A stretch of 64,000 nt of DNA from Moraxella sp. (GCA_030525825.1 JAUNDZ010000001.1:1-64000), one strand, 5' to 3'; shown: positions 6,163 to 14,777, numbered from the stretch's first letter. Made by a program: numbers and translations. Notes: generated by a model not told the origin, from the letters alone.

Positions 6163-6904
6163 AGAAGTCTGGGATATGGCAAGGACGATATGGGAAAGTA
6201 CGGCAGATATTACCCTTGATGAGCTCGTTGTTCGTTTGACTGATATTTTTGGGGAAGCACCGAATAAAAGTAGTATTTCAAGACGCTTGAAACAGGAGGG
6301 TTGGCAGAAAAAACGCAACAAATTAAGCAACAAAACGCAACAAAAAACGCAACAAGAAAAGCAAAAACCTATTAAAAACAATAAAGTAGAAAATGGTTCA
6401 CTTGTTGCAAAAAACGCAACAAAAATTCTAACCACTGAACAAAAAATTGATAAAACACTAGAAAGTCTTGTACTGGATGCGGATGCAAAAAGAAAAATCA
6501 TCTTAAAGCACCGCCGCCGAATTAAGCATCTAGGTGAGCTACAAGAAGCTACAATGGAAAGCGTGGAGTCTCTTAATGGTATGGATGTGGAGCGGGACGA
6601 AGACAAAATCAAAGCAACCCTTGTGCTGTCCAACGCAATCAGTGGTACGCTAGATAAACTTACAAGCGTGCAAGAGATGCTTTTTAAGCAAGAGATGCTG
6701 GTATGCGGTATCACGCCTGACGATTTTCAGCAGTCAGAACAAGAACGCCGTATGCATTCCTTGCACCTACTTCAAGGCATATCAGAACAAGAAAGCCAAG
6801 CACGCAGCAGTAAGATTCCTGAGCTGATGGCACGGCTCGCTGAATTTGAACGCTTGGAGATTGATGGGATTGATGCGGTTGCATTTGATGATGAAGACTT
6901 GTGA
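6149..6904 (+). CDS. putative terminase small subunit
   Basis: 251 residues; ATG with GAGG upstream. The N terminus (EVWDMARTIWESTADITLDE, APNKSSISRRLKQEGWQ) is a helix-turn-helix as in small terminases that recognise pac or cos sites. A charged linker follows, then helices (IILKHRRRIKHLGELQEATM, SGTLDKLTSVQEMLFKQEM) resembling the lysine/arginine-rich oligomerisation region of Mu gp27/DUF1804-type small subunits. It is 26 kb from the large subunit, an unusual distance, so another DNA-binding role cannot be excluded. It is the last gene before the first GGAAC-box promoter. Confidence 0.5.
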   Translation: MALPKEVWDMARTIWESTADITLDELVVRLTDIFGEAPNKSSISRRLKQEGWQKKRNKLSNKTQQKTQQEKQKPIKNNKVENGSLVAKNATKILTTEQKIDKTLESLVLDADAKRKIILKHRRRIKHLGELQEATMESVESLNGMDVERDEDKIKATLVLSNAISGTLDKLTSVQEMLFKQEMLVCGITPDDFQQSEQERRMHSLHLLQGISEQESQARSSKIPELMARLAEFERLEIDGIDAVAFDDEDL

Positions 6905-6917
6905 TGTGTGCTAACAT

Positions 6918-6956
6918 GGAACACTCACAAACCTCCAAGCAACAACACCATAAAAT
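6918..6956 (+). promoter_or_regulatory. late promoter 1 (GGAAC box + TAAAAT)
   Basis: TGGAACA with the first G at 6918 and -10 TAAAAT at 6951-6956; 28 nt between box and -10, no -35. Start site expected near 6963, inside the terminator hairpin that follows. Confidence 0.75.
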
Positions 6957-6988
6957 AACCCTATTTAAATCAATAGGGTTATTTTTTT
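6954..6988 (+). terminator. intrinsic terminator of the early operon, overlapping late promoter 1
   Basis: AATAACCCTATT and AATAGGGTTATT form a perfect 12-bp stem with a 6-base loop, followed by Ts up to the next ATG. The 5' arm includes part of the -10, so only early transcripts contain the whole hairpin. Confidence 0.85.
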
Positions 6989-7711
6989 ATGTGGAATGTA
7001 CGCCCCATCGAGCTTAGAAAGCAAAGCGTGCTGATTCGTGAACTGACCATCGGTGAAGCCATGCAAATTGCCAAAATACCGCAATCTATGACAGAAGCTA
7101 GACTGACGAGTTTTATTGGTTTTGTTTGTGATGATGATGCGATTGCTCACAAGATGACCGCTCAAGAACGCTATTATGTCTTTTTGCACTATTTGTCGCT
7201 TGCTCAAAATGACTATGTCTTTAATGTTGATGACGATACACTGTTTTTGACGACCAACCCAAAGGATGTGCCAGATACTGCTGTCATTGATGGCATTACC
7301 GTCTCTCATTTGACAGGGCGACAGGTGATGGTATTAGAGGGCAAGTGTGAAAATGCTTATGAGTGGCTTGCAGGTCAGATGGCGTGTCAGCTCACAGGCG
7401 ACATTGGTACACTCTTGGGGGTGGATGGCATGATGTGGGTGGATATGCCAGATGATGAGCAGTCTATTGGTGAGATGGTAGATGAGCGATTTGAACAAAT
7501 ACAAAACCTGCCACAAAGCCAGTTTGAGAAGCTGGCACAGGTGTATTTTGTCGGCTGTGATGAGCTGGCTCATTGCGTGCGTTTGGGTGTGGATAATGAT
7601 GGTCTGACCTTGTTGTCAGATGGAGGTGATGCCATGCAGGCGGTACGATTTCGTCCCGATGTATGTTTCACAGACATCACCGAACACCTTAGCCAATATC
7701 TTGCTCAATGA
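6989..7711 (+). CDS. putative tail assembly chaperone-like protein
   Basis: 240 residues, first gene of late unit 1. The ATG directly follows the T-run of a terminator and has no Shine-Dalgarno sequence, so the leader would be short. The start VRPIELRKQSVLIRELTIGEA is typical of phage tail assembly chaperones or baseplate-hub assembly proteins (IRELTIGEA is a recurrent opening). No membrane segment. A second reading frame overlaps its 3' end, another feature of chaperone pairs. The role is inferred from these features. Confidence 0.4.
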   Translation: MWNVRPIELRKQSVLIRELTIGEAMQIAKIPQSMTEARLTSFIGFVCDDDAIAHKMTAQERYYVFLHYLSLAQNDYVFNVDDDTLFLTTNPKDVPDTAVIDGITVSHLTGRQVMVLEGKCENAYEWLAGQMACQLTGDIGTLLGVDGMMWVDMPDDEQSIGEMVDERFEQIQNLPQSQFEKLAQVYFVGCDELAHCVRLGVDNDGLTLLSDGGDAMQAVRFRPDVCFTDITEHLSQYLAQ

Positions 7712-7910
7712 CTGCTTTGTGATGATGGAGCAGGGGGTGGTGCAAGACATTCATGGGGCGATGATGCTACCGCTTGATTTTATCAAGATGTATAGACAAA
7801 GCCCTGAATGGGATAAGCAAGCCAAACGCATCAATGAAAAAAGACAACTACATATTGAGAGCTTAAATCGTATGGCAATGCTCATCAATATCATTTCAAA
7901 AAGACTGTGA
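7620..7910 (+). CDS. small phage protein overlapping the previous gene (start uncertain)
   Basis: The open frame covers 96 codons but overlaps the preceding gene by 92 bases; independent starts without a ribosome-binding site exist at 7719-7725. The non-overlapping part (AMMLPLDFIKMYRQSPEWDK, then a helix to ISKRL) resembles the distal part of tail-chaperone frameshift products. It is +1 (or -2) relative to the upstream frame. It may be made by recoding, as in Mu (-2), or by re-initiation; no clear slippery site was found. Confidence 0.4.
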   Translation: MEVMPCRRYDFVPMYVSQTSPNTLANILLNDCFVMMEQGVVQDIHGAMMLPLDFIKMYRQSPEWDKQAKRINEKRQLHIESLNRMAMLINIISKRL

Positions 7911-7917
7911 GGTAGTG

Positions 7918-8421
7918 ATGTACAATGAATTAGGAATAAAAAGTTTGATTGGTGGCAATGTCATGGGGGCGATGGCTGGCTCTATATTTCATCAAGCTAG
8001 CCAAACTCATGTATTTTTACACATGAACTTGCCGCTTTGGATATTCTTTGTAGCGGTGATTGTGCTGTCGGCGTTTGGTTCTTTTGCATCCATGTTGACA
8101 GATGCCATGCAGGTAGATGTTCGCCATAAGATTGCCAATTTTTTTATGGGATTTGGGATTGGGCTTTTAAGTGCTTTTGTGATATTGCCGTCTTTGTCAT
8201 CTAATCCATCGGTGGGCATGATGATGATAACAGCATTGGCATTTAGTTTTAGTGGCTCGGTATTAATTCACAATCTGGGTCGCATCATGCGTAGCGATGA
8301 GTTTAGTGATGGTATACATGATACCGCCAATCATGCAGGTAAGACCATTAAGCATCGGCTCATCGCCATACTAAAAGCCGCTATTGGCGACCATACACCA
8401 TCAAAAAAGGATGAGGAGTAG
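7918..8421 (+). CDS. phage membrane protein, possible holin
   Basis: 167 residues from the ATG with GAGG five bases upstream (an in-frame GTG lies one codon earlier). Three hydrophobic segments: LPLWIFFVAVIVLSAFGSF, FMGFGIGLLSAFVILP and MMMITALAFSFSGSVLI, then a charged, lysine-rich C terminus. Size, three spans and a charged tail fit a class I holin. It is followed by a second membrane gene; together they may form the holin/antiholin part of lysis, although the M15 endolysin lies in a different late unit. Confidence 0.45.
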   Translation: MYNELGIKSLIGGNVMGAMAGSIFHQASQTHVFLHMNLPLWIFFVAVIVLSAFGSFASMLTDAMQVDVRHKIANFFMGFGIGLLSAFVILPSLSSNPSVGMMMITALAFSFSGSVLIHNLGRIMRSDEFSDGIHDTANHAGKTIKHRLIAILKAAIGDHTPSKKDEE

Positions 8422-8423
8422 TC

Positions 8424-8873
8424 ATGAAATTAGAAAATTATTTGACATCACTTAATCAAGCCTTAGACAGCACTCAAGAAGAAGCGGTGGAGCTGTTTGA
8501 GCGTGGGGAGTGGCTGTTGTCCATCAATGATTTTTTGCCTTATGTGGGTATTTTGATGGTATTGTTTGTGATATTTTTTAAAAGATTTCGCACATCGGGG
8601 GCGATGGTCAGTAGCATTTTGCACCTGTATCTCATCATATTTATGGTGCAGATATGGGCTGATGGAGCATCTTTACTCTATGAGCCAAGCAGACAGTCGG
8701 TGATTGGTCGCCTGCTGGTACTAGGGGTGCTACTCTTAACCATTCTGTTTTCATGTTGTGTCAGAAAAAAATGCACCAAGACCAAGCACCGATTGATGGC
8801 GACACAGTCGGATAATAGACGGCTAAAAGTCATCAATGAGCATTTAAAGCGGCGGCTTAGTGGCAAGGTTTAA
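8424..8873 (+). CDS. phage membrane protein, lysis-associated candidate
   Basis: 149 residues, two bases after the upstream stop and last gene of late unit 1. After an acidic helix come three membrane spans (FLPYVGILMVLFVIFFK, SILHLYLIIFMVQIWADG, LLVLGVLLLTILFSCC) and a basic cytoplasmic tail. No family recognised. Pairing with another small membrane protein suggests a role in lysis control or envelope passage. Confidence 0.5.
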   Translation: MKLENYLTSLNQALDSTQEEAVELFERGEWLLSINDFLPYVGILMVLFVIFFKRFRTSGAMVSSILHLYLIIFMVQIWADGASLLYEPSRQSVIGRLLVLGVLLLTILFSCCVRKKCTKTKHRLMATQSDNRRLKVINEHLKRRLSGKV

Positions 8874-8877
8874 TTTT

Positions 8878-8915
8878 GGAACAAAACCAGCCTTGTGCCA
8901 AAAGATTGCTAAAAT
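8878..8915 (+). promoter_or_regulatory. late promoter 2 (GGAAC box + TAAAAT)
   Basis: TTGGAACA with G at 8878 and TAAAAT at 8910-8915; 27 nt between, one less than the family norm. TGC directly before the -10 makes it an extended -10. No terminator is visible here. Confidence 0.7.
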
Positions 8916-8945
8916 ATCAGACAAATAGGATAAATTGGAGCAATC

Positions 8946-9788
8946 ATGAGCCGAGTAACCAAGCTGATTACTTATAACCTAAAAGATAGGGGGCGAAAGT
9001 ATGCAGGTCAAGACAGAAGCAACCTAGATGTGGCATCAGCCATTAATTATATCAATTCTGATGTGGTGCAGGAGCTTGTGAATACAGGCGATTTGTACGG
9101 ATTTTATGGGCATGAAGTGCGTGCCTTGTATGGCATGACACCACCCGATACGGTCATTAGTGATGATGGGCGTGAAATTCGTATTGCCCCTGCCATTCGT
9201 ACGGTGGCACTGTCTGCTGATGATGATGGCAATGTCAGCCATCGCCAAGAGTTCTTGGAAAATGAAGCAGGCGAGTACGCTTATCAACAGTATAAGGCGA
9301 AAATTGGTGGTTTTAGTAGTGCCATGAATTTTATGCCGATGCGTGATGGTCGTCGTCAGGTAACAGGCTTTTTTGGCTTTGATTATGTCAGAAATCCCAA
9401 TTATGCGACCAACACCAGCTATGGGCAGTTTGATAATCTAAACCCCATTGCCAAAAATGCCCTAAAACAAGCCATCATTGCCCAGTATGATAATATGGGC
9501 TTGGTGGTGGAGCAGTCTAGGCTCATTGATTATTACCAACAAGAGGCTTTAAATGCTCAAAATGCCCTACAAAGACAAATTCAGCGACAAGAACGCATCA
9601 AGCAAAGACAAGATGAGCTGACAGATTCGCTCATCTGCCCGTCCGTGCCATTTGATGAATATGTCAAATCTTTGGGGGTGTTTGATGGCATCTCTACCAA
9701 TCTGTATGCCCAAGAAGACACACAAAACCTAGGGGCGGATAAAGAGCGTCAGTCTAAACTGGGTAGGCTGCTGCGTGGCGGGTGGTAA
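8946..9788 (+). CDS. prohead protease-like protein (P1 Pro-like)
   Basis: 280 residues, close to the 276 of P1 Pro. GFYGHEVRALYG supplies a His in a conserved setting, and the segment IAPAIRTVALSADDDG ... FLENEAGEYA ... KIGGFSSAMNF contains a Ser that could be the nucleophile of a herpes-type/T4 gp21-like prohead protease. The end is a charged helix (QNALQRQIQRQERIKQRQDE) that could be scaffold-like. It lies at the head of late unit 2, two units before the portal. Assignment rests on size, context and these motifs, so it is tentative. Start: ATG after TTGGAG. Confidence 0.5.
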   Translation: MSRVTKLITYNLKDRGRKYAGQDRSNLDVASAINYINSDVVQELVNTGDLYGFYGHEVRALYGMTPPDTVISDDGREIRIAPAIRTVALSADDDGNVSHRQEFLENEAGEYAYQQYKAKIGGFSSAMNFMPMRDGRRQVTGFFGFDYVRNPNYATNTSYGQFDNLNPIAKNALKQAIIAQYDNMGLVVEQSRLIDYYQQEALNAQNALQRQIQRQERIKQRQDELTDSLICPSVPFDEYVKSLGVFDGISTNLYAQEDTQNLGADKERQSKLGRLLRGGW

Positions 9789-9791
9789 GAT

Positions 9792-10697
9792 ATGTATCAA
9801 AAATCAAGTTTGGAGAGTATTCAAATAGCATGGGCGTATGTACTGCGGGATTTTCGCCAGTGGTGCAAGCCTGAGGGTCGTGCCATGTGGCGATGGAAGA
9901 CTGCACCACTCAAACAAGCCATCATGGCAGCAAAATCTAGTATGGTGGATGATGCAGAAGCCATGCTAAGGGCTTGGAGTGAGAACCAAAACGCCAAAGA
10001 TGAACAGGGCACGAGTGCATTCATGCCTGTGATGACAACCGCCATCGCTTCCATACAGACACCACCAGAGCATGAGCAGGTCATCGGTCGCTCTGAATGG
10101 CTGGATGTCGTCATACCAACCGACCCACTACAAAGACTGGTTAAAATGCGTACCATGCCGTCTGCTTTTCGTTGCCAGATTGCCTTTTTTTGCCCTGATG
10201 TGCATGGAGCGATGATGGTAGCGAATCAGTTTTGTCTTTATTTTAAAAACGAGAGCAAACGCACCTTTGGGGTGGACTTTGAGATTGGTATGCACGAGAG
10301 TAAGCCCATCAAGGATAGATGGCGATTTCGTGTGTTGGATAACAGCTTATACCCTGATAAGGCAGCAACCGATTATCAAAATCTAAGCATTGTTACGGTG
10401 GATTGCACCATCGTGGGCGACATTCCGATTGTGGTCGGTTTGGGTGGCGATTGGGATAAGGTAACAGATACGGTAGAGATTGGCACGCCTGATGGCTTCG
10501 ATGCTGTTAAGGGTAGCCATTACGAGATGCTAGACCCACCAGCTGACAACCCTAAAAACATCGATGAATTGGGCGAGCTGACATTAAAAGATGGGGTGGT
10601 TCATGAAGCAGATGTCTATACCAAAAATGCCAAAGCTCACACTAAGGTTACTGCTGATGAAAAAACTGGCGAGATAAGCGAGACAAGCCATGAATGA
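9792..10697 (+). CDS. hypothetical late structural protein
   Basis: 301 residues, three bases after the protease-like gene. The first 90 residues are helical and rich in Trp and Ala; the middle (residues 95-220) is beta-rich (SEWLDVVIPTDPLQRLVKMR, LSIVTVDCTIVGDIPIVVGL); the end is acidic and repetitive in charge. No signal or membrane segment. It probably belongs to head, neck or baseplate assembly because of its position. No family recognised. Confidence 0.55.
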   Translation: MYQKSSLESIQIAWAYVLRDFRQWCKPEGRAMWRWKTAPLKQAIMAAKSSMVDDAEAMLRAWSENQNAKDEQGTSAFMPVMTTAIASIQTPPEHEQVIGRSEWLDVVIPTDPLQRLVKMRTMPSAFRCQIAFFCPDVHGAMMVANQFCLYFKNESKRTFGVDFEIGMHESKPIKDRWRFRVLDNSLYPDKAATDYQNLSIVTVDCTIVGDIPIVVGLGGDWDKVTDTVEIGTPDGFDAVKGSHYEMLDPPADNPKNIDELGELTLKDGVVHEADVYTKNAKAHTKVTADEKTGEISETSHE

Positions 10698-11187
10698 AGT
10701 GATTATTATTGATGCCAGAAGTGCTCAGGCGGCAGGCGAGCCTGTGCGTATTATAGCAATGACCTTGGCGGCAAGCGGTAAAATACTTGTCAGTAAGACT
10801 GCCAGCTATCATGAGCGTATTACCCCCAAAGATGACACGGTGGTGGTTACTGATACACCCAATCTACACCGTCATTGGTCGCTGTCTTTTGATGAAAAAT
10901 CGCACATGAAAGAAGTCATTCGCTGCTATCGTCAAGTCAAAAGTTCAGGACTGCTGCAGCTGTCTGATGCTGTTCGGCAATATGACCCATCAGATGTGCT
11001 ACAAGCGGCTAAAATGGATGAGCGGGGGCAGGTTTATGAGTTTGATAGTAGTATCACCTGTGGGCATATGGCGACGCTCATGGCGATTTGGGCGGCTCAT
11101 ACTGCCTATACGGGTGCTGTCATCACGGATATGCACACTGATGATGAGGATGACGACAATGATGACATGGTGCCATTTACGGTATAG
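10690..11187 (+). CDS. hypothetical late phage protein with acidic tail
   Basis: 165 residues, overlapping the previous gene by eight bases. The N-terminal half is beta-rich (AGEPVRIIAMTLAASGKILV), the second half helical, and the end a run of Asp/Glu (HTDDEDDDNDD). Last gene of late unit 2. Function unknown; a small head-completion or chaperone role is possible. Confidence 0.55.
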   Translation: MNEVIIIDARSAQAAGEPVRIIAMTLAASGKILVSKTASYHERITPKDDTVVVTDTPNLHRHWSLSFDEKSHMKEVIRCYRQVKSSGLLQLSDAVRQYDPSDVLQAAKMDERGQVYEFDSSITCGHMATLMAIWAAHTAYTGAVITDMHTDDEDDDNDDMVPFTV

Positions 11188-11189
11188 AT

Positions 11190-11228
11190 GGAACAGTACG
11201 ACACACGCCAGATAAATTATTTGATAAT
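11190..11228 (+). promoter_or_regulatory. late promoter 3 (GGAAC box + GATAAT)
   Basis: ATGGAACA with G at 11190, two bases after the upstream stop, and GATAAT at 11223-11228; 28 nt between. Start site expected near 11235, at the 5' arm of the terminator. Confidence 0.75.
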
Positions 11229-11255
11229 AAGCCCATATTATTATGGGCTTTTTTT
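11229..11255 (+). terminator. intrinsic terminator overlapping late promoter 3 start site
   Basis: AAGCCCATA pairs with TATGGGCTT around TTAT, then seven Ts run to the portal start codon. Transcripts that begin at promoter 3 would lack most of the 5' arm. Confidence 0.85.
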
Positions 11256-12842
11256 ATGAATTTTGCAAAAACATTAGCCAATCTGCTGATTACAGAACGA
11301 AATAAAGATGCACGGCATGATGTGCCAAACATGGATAACATGAGCCATGATTACGACATTGTTACAAGTTTTGAGCTTGGCACGGGCGATGAGGGTCAAT
11401 CTTTACGCACACGCCAAGACATCTATCGGCGATGGCAGCTCATGCAAAAAGACCCGCAAATCGCTGAGGGTCTATCGCTTCATGTAACGGCAGCATTGGG
11501 CGGTCATGAATCTACGGGTGATGTTATTTTTATCACACCGCATGAAAGAGTGCGTGGGCGGGGCATAAGAGCCAAAGAACTGCGACAAAAAGTAGAAAGT
11601 GCTGCTCGGCATATGACGCCCATTTTAAACCGTCATGCGTTTAGCTTGGCTCGTCAAGCCATCGCTTATGGGGACAGTTATGCTCGCATATACAGCGACG
11701 AACGCACTGGCGTGATTGATTTGATGAACAATGAACGCACCCACCCACCACTCATTCAGTCATTTGTGCGTGGTGAACAAAATGTTGGGTTTTTTGTGCT
11801 TGAGATGGAAAACTGGGAGCGGGTGGTGGCACGGCTCACCCCCATGCAAATGCTTAGGGTTAAGATGCCACGCATTGAGTATGTGCCACAGATGCCCTTG
11901 ACCGCCTTTAAAGAGGGGGCAAAGCTCATTCATTTGGATGAAATTGGGGAGCTGCCTGTATTGCCTGACATGGTGGGCGGTTCGTTTTTGTATCCTATTG
12001 AAAGTGTTTGGCAGGATTTGGTCATTAGTATGTCAGGGCTTAACAACCAGCAAATCGCTGACAGTGTCAAGCAAGCCTTTTTAACTGTGAATATGGACGG
12101 TATGCCACCAGACCAGCGAAAACGCTACACCAAAGGTCTGACCCAAGTATTGCAAAACTACCGAGACCGAATCAAAGAAGCATTTAATGGCGGCGAAGCA
12201 CTCTACGGCACGGCATACCATGTTTTGCCAACTTGGGGTGATAAGCAGTCTATTACTCCTGTAGGCGACCTATCACAGCGTACTGCCCCACTAAGCAGCG
12301 ATACTTTGATGATTAACCTACGCCGTATCGCTGGCGGTCTTGGACTTGATTTGTCGCTTATGGGTTGGGCGGATATGCTGACTGGCGGTTTGGGTGATGG
12401 GGCAGCTTTCCATACTTCTGCCCAAATCATGCGTCGCTCCATGCTCATTCGTATGGCACTGACCAATGCCTTTAATGACCTAATGGCTCTACATTTTGGC
12501 CTGGTATATGGCGAATATTTCCATCAGGGCGATTATCCGTGGCAATTTGATTTTTATTCTGACCAGTCAGCAGCAGCCACAGAAGCCCTAAGCAATAAAC
12601 AAGCACGCATGAATATGGTTATCATGAAAGCTCAAGCATTGCAAAGTCTGCGTGAATTGGGTCTGTCTGAAGAAAATTTACAAGCCATCTTAGAAGATGA
12701 TGGCGGTATGGATTATGACATTGCTGTCAGACTGTCAAGCAATCTTGGTGCAAGTGAAAAAGATGGCACGCCGCCTGCAAATGAGCCAATAGATGAAATG
12801 GCTGATGATGTTGGTGATGATGAATTTGATGATGAGATTTAG
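11256..12842 (+). CDS. portal protein
   Basis: 528 residues; P1 portal is 503. YRRWQLMQKDPQIAEGLSLH at residues 52-71 is the typical portal opening, followed by a wing (AFSLARQAIAYGDSYARIY), a long helical stem region (residues 280-320) and a crown region with QIMRRSMLIRMALTNAFNDL. The end is strongly acidic (DDVGDDEFDDEI). The dodecameric portal forms the head vertex through which terminase packs DNA. First gene of late unit 3; its ATG follows a terminator T-run with no Shine-Dalgarno sequence. Confidence 0.85.
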   Translation: MNFAKTLANLLITERNKDARHDVPNMDNMSHDYDIVTSFELGTGDEGQSLRTRQDIYRRWQLMQKDPQIAEGLSLHVTAALGGHESTGDVIFITPHERVRGRGIRAKELRQKVESAARHMTPILNRHAFSLARQAIAYGDSYARIYSDERTGVIDLMNNERTHPPLIQSFVRGEQNVGFFVLEMENWERVVARLTPMQMLRVKMPRIEYVPQMPLTAFKEGAKLIHLDEIGELPVLPDMVGGSFLYPIESVWQDLVISMSGLNNQQIADSVKQAFLTVNMDGMPPDQRKRYTKGLTQVLQNYRDRIKEAFNGGEALYGTAYHVLPTWGDKQSITPVGDLSQRTAPLSSDTLMINLRRIAGGLGLDLSLMGWADMLTGGLGDGAAFHTSAQIMRRSMLIRMALTNAFNDLMALHFGLVYGEYFHQGDYPWQFDFYSDQSAAATEALSNKQARMNMVIMKAQALQSLRELGLSEENLQAILEDDGGMDYDIAVRLSSNLGASEKDGTPPANEPIDEMADDVGDDEFDDEI

Positions 12843-12847
12843 GTAGC

Positions 12848-13588
12848 ATGAAACGGTTTAAAACGATGGCAACAAGCTGGGCTAGTGATGGTGTTAGCCA
12901 TCTTAATCATCTGGTGGATACGCATTTATCAGGATTGGTCAGTCATGTTACACAAAAGGGGCGTAATCAGATTAGCCAGCCGTGGTTTGGTGGCGATGCC
13001 AAACAAGCCTATGAACGATACCGCTCATTATATGACCTAGGGGCGATACTACAATGCGAATACGCTGTACATCTGTATGACAGGTATGATATTGCTGGTC
13101 GGGCAGGGGTGAATATACCTTGGTTTGATGGCAAATTCCCCCTAAGCTGGCTTGCGACCGAAGTGGATGTATCGCTAGGCAGCCTTGAAACTGAAAGCTA
13201 TCATGCAGGGGCGTATCAATGTGCCTATGTTACAGGGCAGTCATCAGGTACGATTGAAGTTACATTCATTGAAACTCGCCAAATGGATATTGGCAAATCC
13301 TATCAACTGTGCCGAAAGCTCGCCACACCTAAAGGCGGTGTGGTGAATGAACCTAAAAAATACGCCTTTGAAATCATCATCAGCATCTTTGGCAAAAATG
13401 CCAGAAATTATCAAAAACACGACACGCAGCCCATTTTTGAAGTGCGGCATATCGTCTGCGTCAAAGAAGCCAGCATCAGCGTGTCATCAACAGGACGAAG
13501 TGAGATTATTAAGGTTAATGTTACTTTTGAAAAACTTGTTCCCCATGAGATTTTTGCCAATAGTGCAAGATGGAACACGAAAGGCTAG
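12848..13588 (+). CDS. tail tube/baseplate tube-like protein
   Basis: 246 residues, following the portal by five bases. From about residue 105 the sequence is beta-rich (VDVSLGSLETESYHAGAY, GTIEVTFIETRQMDIGKSY, AFEIIISIFG, EIIKVNVTFEKLVPHEIF) in the manner of gp19/gp54-type tube-fold proteins. P1 Tub has a similar size. A second tube-like candidate lies at 39,522, so one may be the main tube and the other an initiator or terminator. The fixed end overlaps the GGAAC box of late promoter 4. Confidence 0.5.
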   Translation: MKRFKTMATSWASDGVSHLNHLVDTHLSGLVSHVTQKGRNQISQPWFGGDAKQAYERYRSLYDLGAILQCEYAVHLYDRYDIAGRAGVNIPWFDGKFPLSWLATEVDVSLGSLETESYHAGAYQCAYVTGQSSGTIEVTFIETRQMDIGKSYQLCRKLATPKGGVVNEPKKYAFEIIISIFGKNARNYQKHDTQPIFEVRHIVCVKEASISVSSTGRSEIIKVNVTFEKLVPHEIFANSARWNTKG

Positions 13589-13610
13589 GTGTGGTTTTTG
13601 GCATTAAGAT
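13572..13610 (+). promoter_or_regulatory. late promoter 4 (GGAAC box + TAAGAT)
   Basis: ATGGAACA with G at 13572, inside the last codons of the upstream gene, and TAAGAT at 13605-13610; 28 nt between. Start near 13617 places the endolysin start at 13636 just downstream. Confidence 0.7.
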
Positions 13611-13635
13611 AAAGGTGTTTATTTTATTGGAGTTG

Positions 13636-14208
13636 ATGATGAGTAGCTATATCAAACAAATTCAGACCATGCTAAAAGAAAAGGGTTTTTATAAGGGCGA
13701 TGTTGATGGTGTTATCGGCAGTATGACCACTCAAGCAGTTTGTCAAGCCTTGGCAGACGGCAAGATTATCAATATCACCAAAAACATCACACTAAACGAG
13801 CTATTAGCTAGCCAAACAGCCGCACGCCATAAGATTGATAATATGCCAGATGCCAAGGTGCTTAGCAATCTGATTGAGTCGGCGGTAAACCTTTGGCAAC
13901 CCGCAAGAGATATTCTTGGTTCGCCAATCCTTATCACCAGTGGCTATCGGTCGCCTGTGCTTAATAAACGCATTGGTGGGGCAAAAAACTCAGCTCATCA
14001 GTTTGGGTTTGCGATTGATTTTAGCTGTCCGAATTTTGGCAGCACAAGAAAGGTAGTACAGTATTTAACCGCTGAGTTTAAAAAGCGTGGCATTAAGTTT
14101 GACCAAATTATCCTTGAATACCCAAAAAGCCCTAACAGTTGGGTACACCTAGGCTATAAGCATTCAAGCGGTGTTCAGCGTGGGCAGGGTTTTACGATTG
14201 GAGCTTGA
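13636..14208 (+). CDS. endolysin: peptidoglycan-binding domain plus M15 peptidase
   Basis: 190 residues; ATG with TTGGAG upstream (13639 is also possible). A longer frame from 13570 would start upstream of the promoter and is rejected. Residues 3-45 are a PG_binding_1-like repeat (IQTMLKEKGFYKGDVDGVIG). The rest is an M15_3 D-Ala-D-Ala peptidase: ITSGYRSPVLNKRIGG, SAHQFGFAIDF (His and Asp zinc ligands) and SWVHLGY (third ligand). It cleaves peptide cross-links of peptidoglycan at the end of infection; no signal peptide, so it needs a holin. First gene of the long late unit 4. Confidence 0.85.
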   Translation: MMSSYIKQIQTMLKEKGFYKGDVDGVIGSMTTQAVCQALADGKIINITKNITLNELLASQTAARHKIDNMPDAKVLSNLIESAVNLWQPARDILGSPILITSGYRSPVLNKRIGGAKNSAHQFGFAIDFSCPNFGSTRKVVQYLTAEFKKRGIKFDQIILEYPKSPNSWVHLGYKHSSGVQRGQGFTIGA

Positions 14209-14234
14209 TAAGTTAAATAACAATTTGGGAGAGA

Positions 14235-14777
14235 GTGATGAAACTGAGTGAATTAACCGAAAAATCCACGCCAATTAAAGAATTTGTACAGCGTCTTGCC
14301 AAATCCACCAAGCAGCGAGCCATCAGCGTGGTGGCACACAAAGCAAAGCGTATTTCGGGGGTGTCAGCACGCCCCTTTGACATCCATTTGGAAAATGGGC
14401 AGGTGGTAGTGGTATATGTCCGCACGGTCAATGAAAAGGCGGATATTTTTCGTATCGACCTAAATGGTAAGCAGATGCCGACCACGGGGGATTTTGGCAC
14501 AGAATATATGCCAGCATTCTATCAGTCGGTGGATGAAGTGGCGGCATTTGTGGTGCGTGGGCAACAAGCCTTTGATAAAAAGCGTGCCAAAGTTAAAGTA
14601 AAACGCCCCAGTGCCAAACCAAGCCAAAGCATGTCGGCAAGACTTGAAGCACTCGCTACGCAGTCGGTAGAACTTGATGCACAAATTACCGCCAAACAAA
14701 GCAAGGTGGATGAGCTGTACGCTCAAATTGAACAAATCAAAGCAGGTGGTGGCACTGTGCCTGATGATGTCAGGTAA
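14235..14777 (+). CDS. hypothetical late phage protein with C-terminal coiled coil
   Basis: 180 residues (ATG after GGGAGAG; a second ATG is one codon later). The N-terminal 110 residues form an alpha/beta domain (RPFDIHLENGQVVVVYVRT, TGDFGTEYMPAFYQSVDEV). The C-terminal part is lysine-rich and then a heptad helix (SMSARLEALATQSVELDAQ). It lies between endolysin and baseplate genes; possibly a minor tail or injected protein. No family recognised. Confidence 0.5.
   Translation: MMKLSELTEKSTPIKEFVQRLAKSTKQRAISVVAHKAKRISGVSARPFDIHLENGQVVVVYVRTVNEKADIFRIDLNGKQMPTTGDFGTEYMPAFYQSVDEVAAFVVRGQQAFDKKRAKVKVKRPSAKPSQSMSARLEALATQSVELDAQITAKQSKVDELYAQIEQIKAGGGTVPDDVR

Noticed and set aside
5938..6714. 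258-codon open frame on the minus strand
   Set aside because: It lies opposite two well-supported plus-strand genes, is Ser/Leu/Cys-rich with no domain sense, and has no start signals.
13570..13635. Longer N terminus for the endolysin
   Set aside because: The upstream start overlaps the previous gene and precedes the -10 of late promoter 4; the ATG after TTGGAG is the better start.
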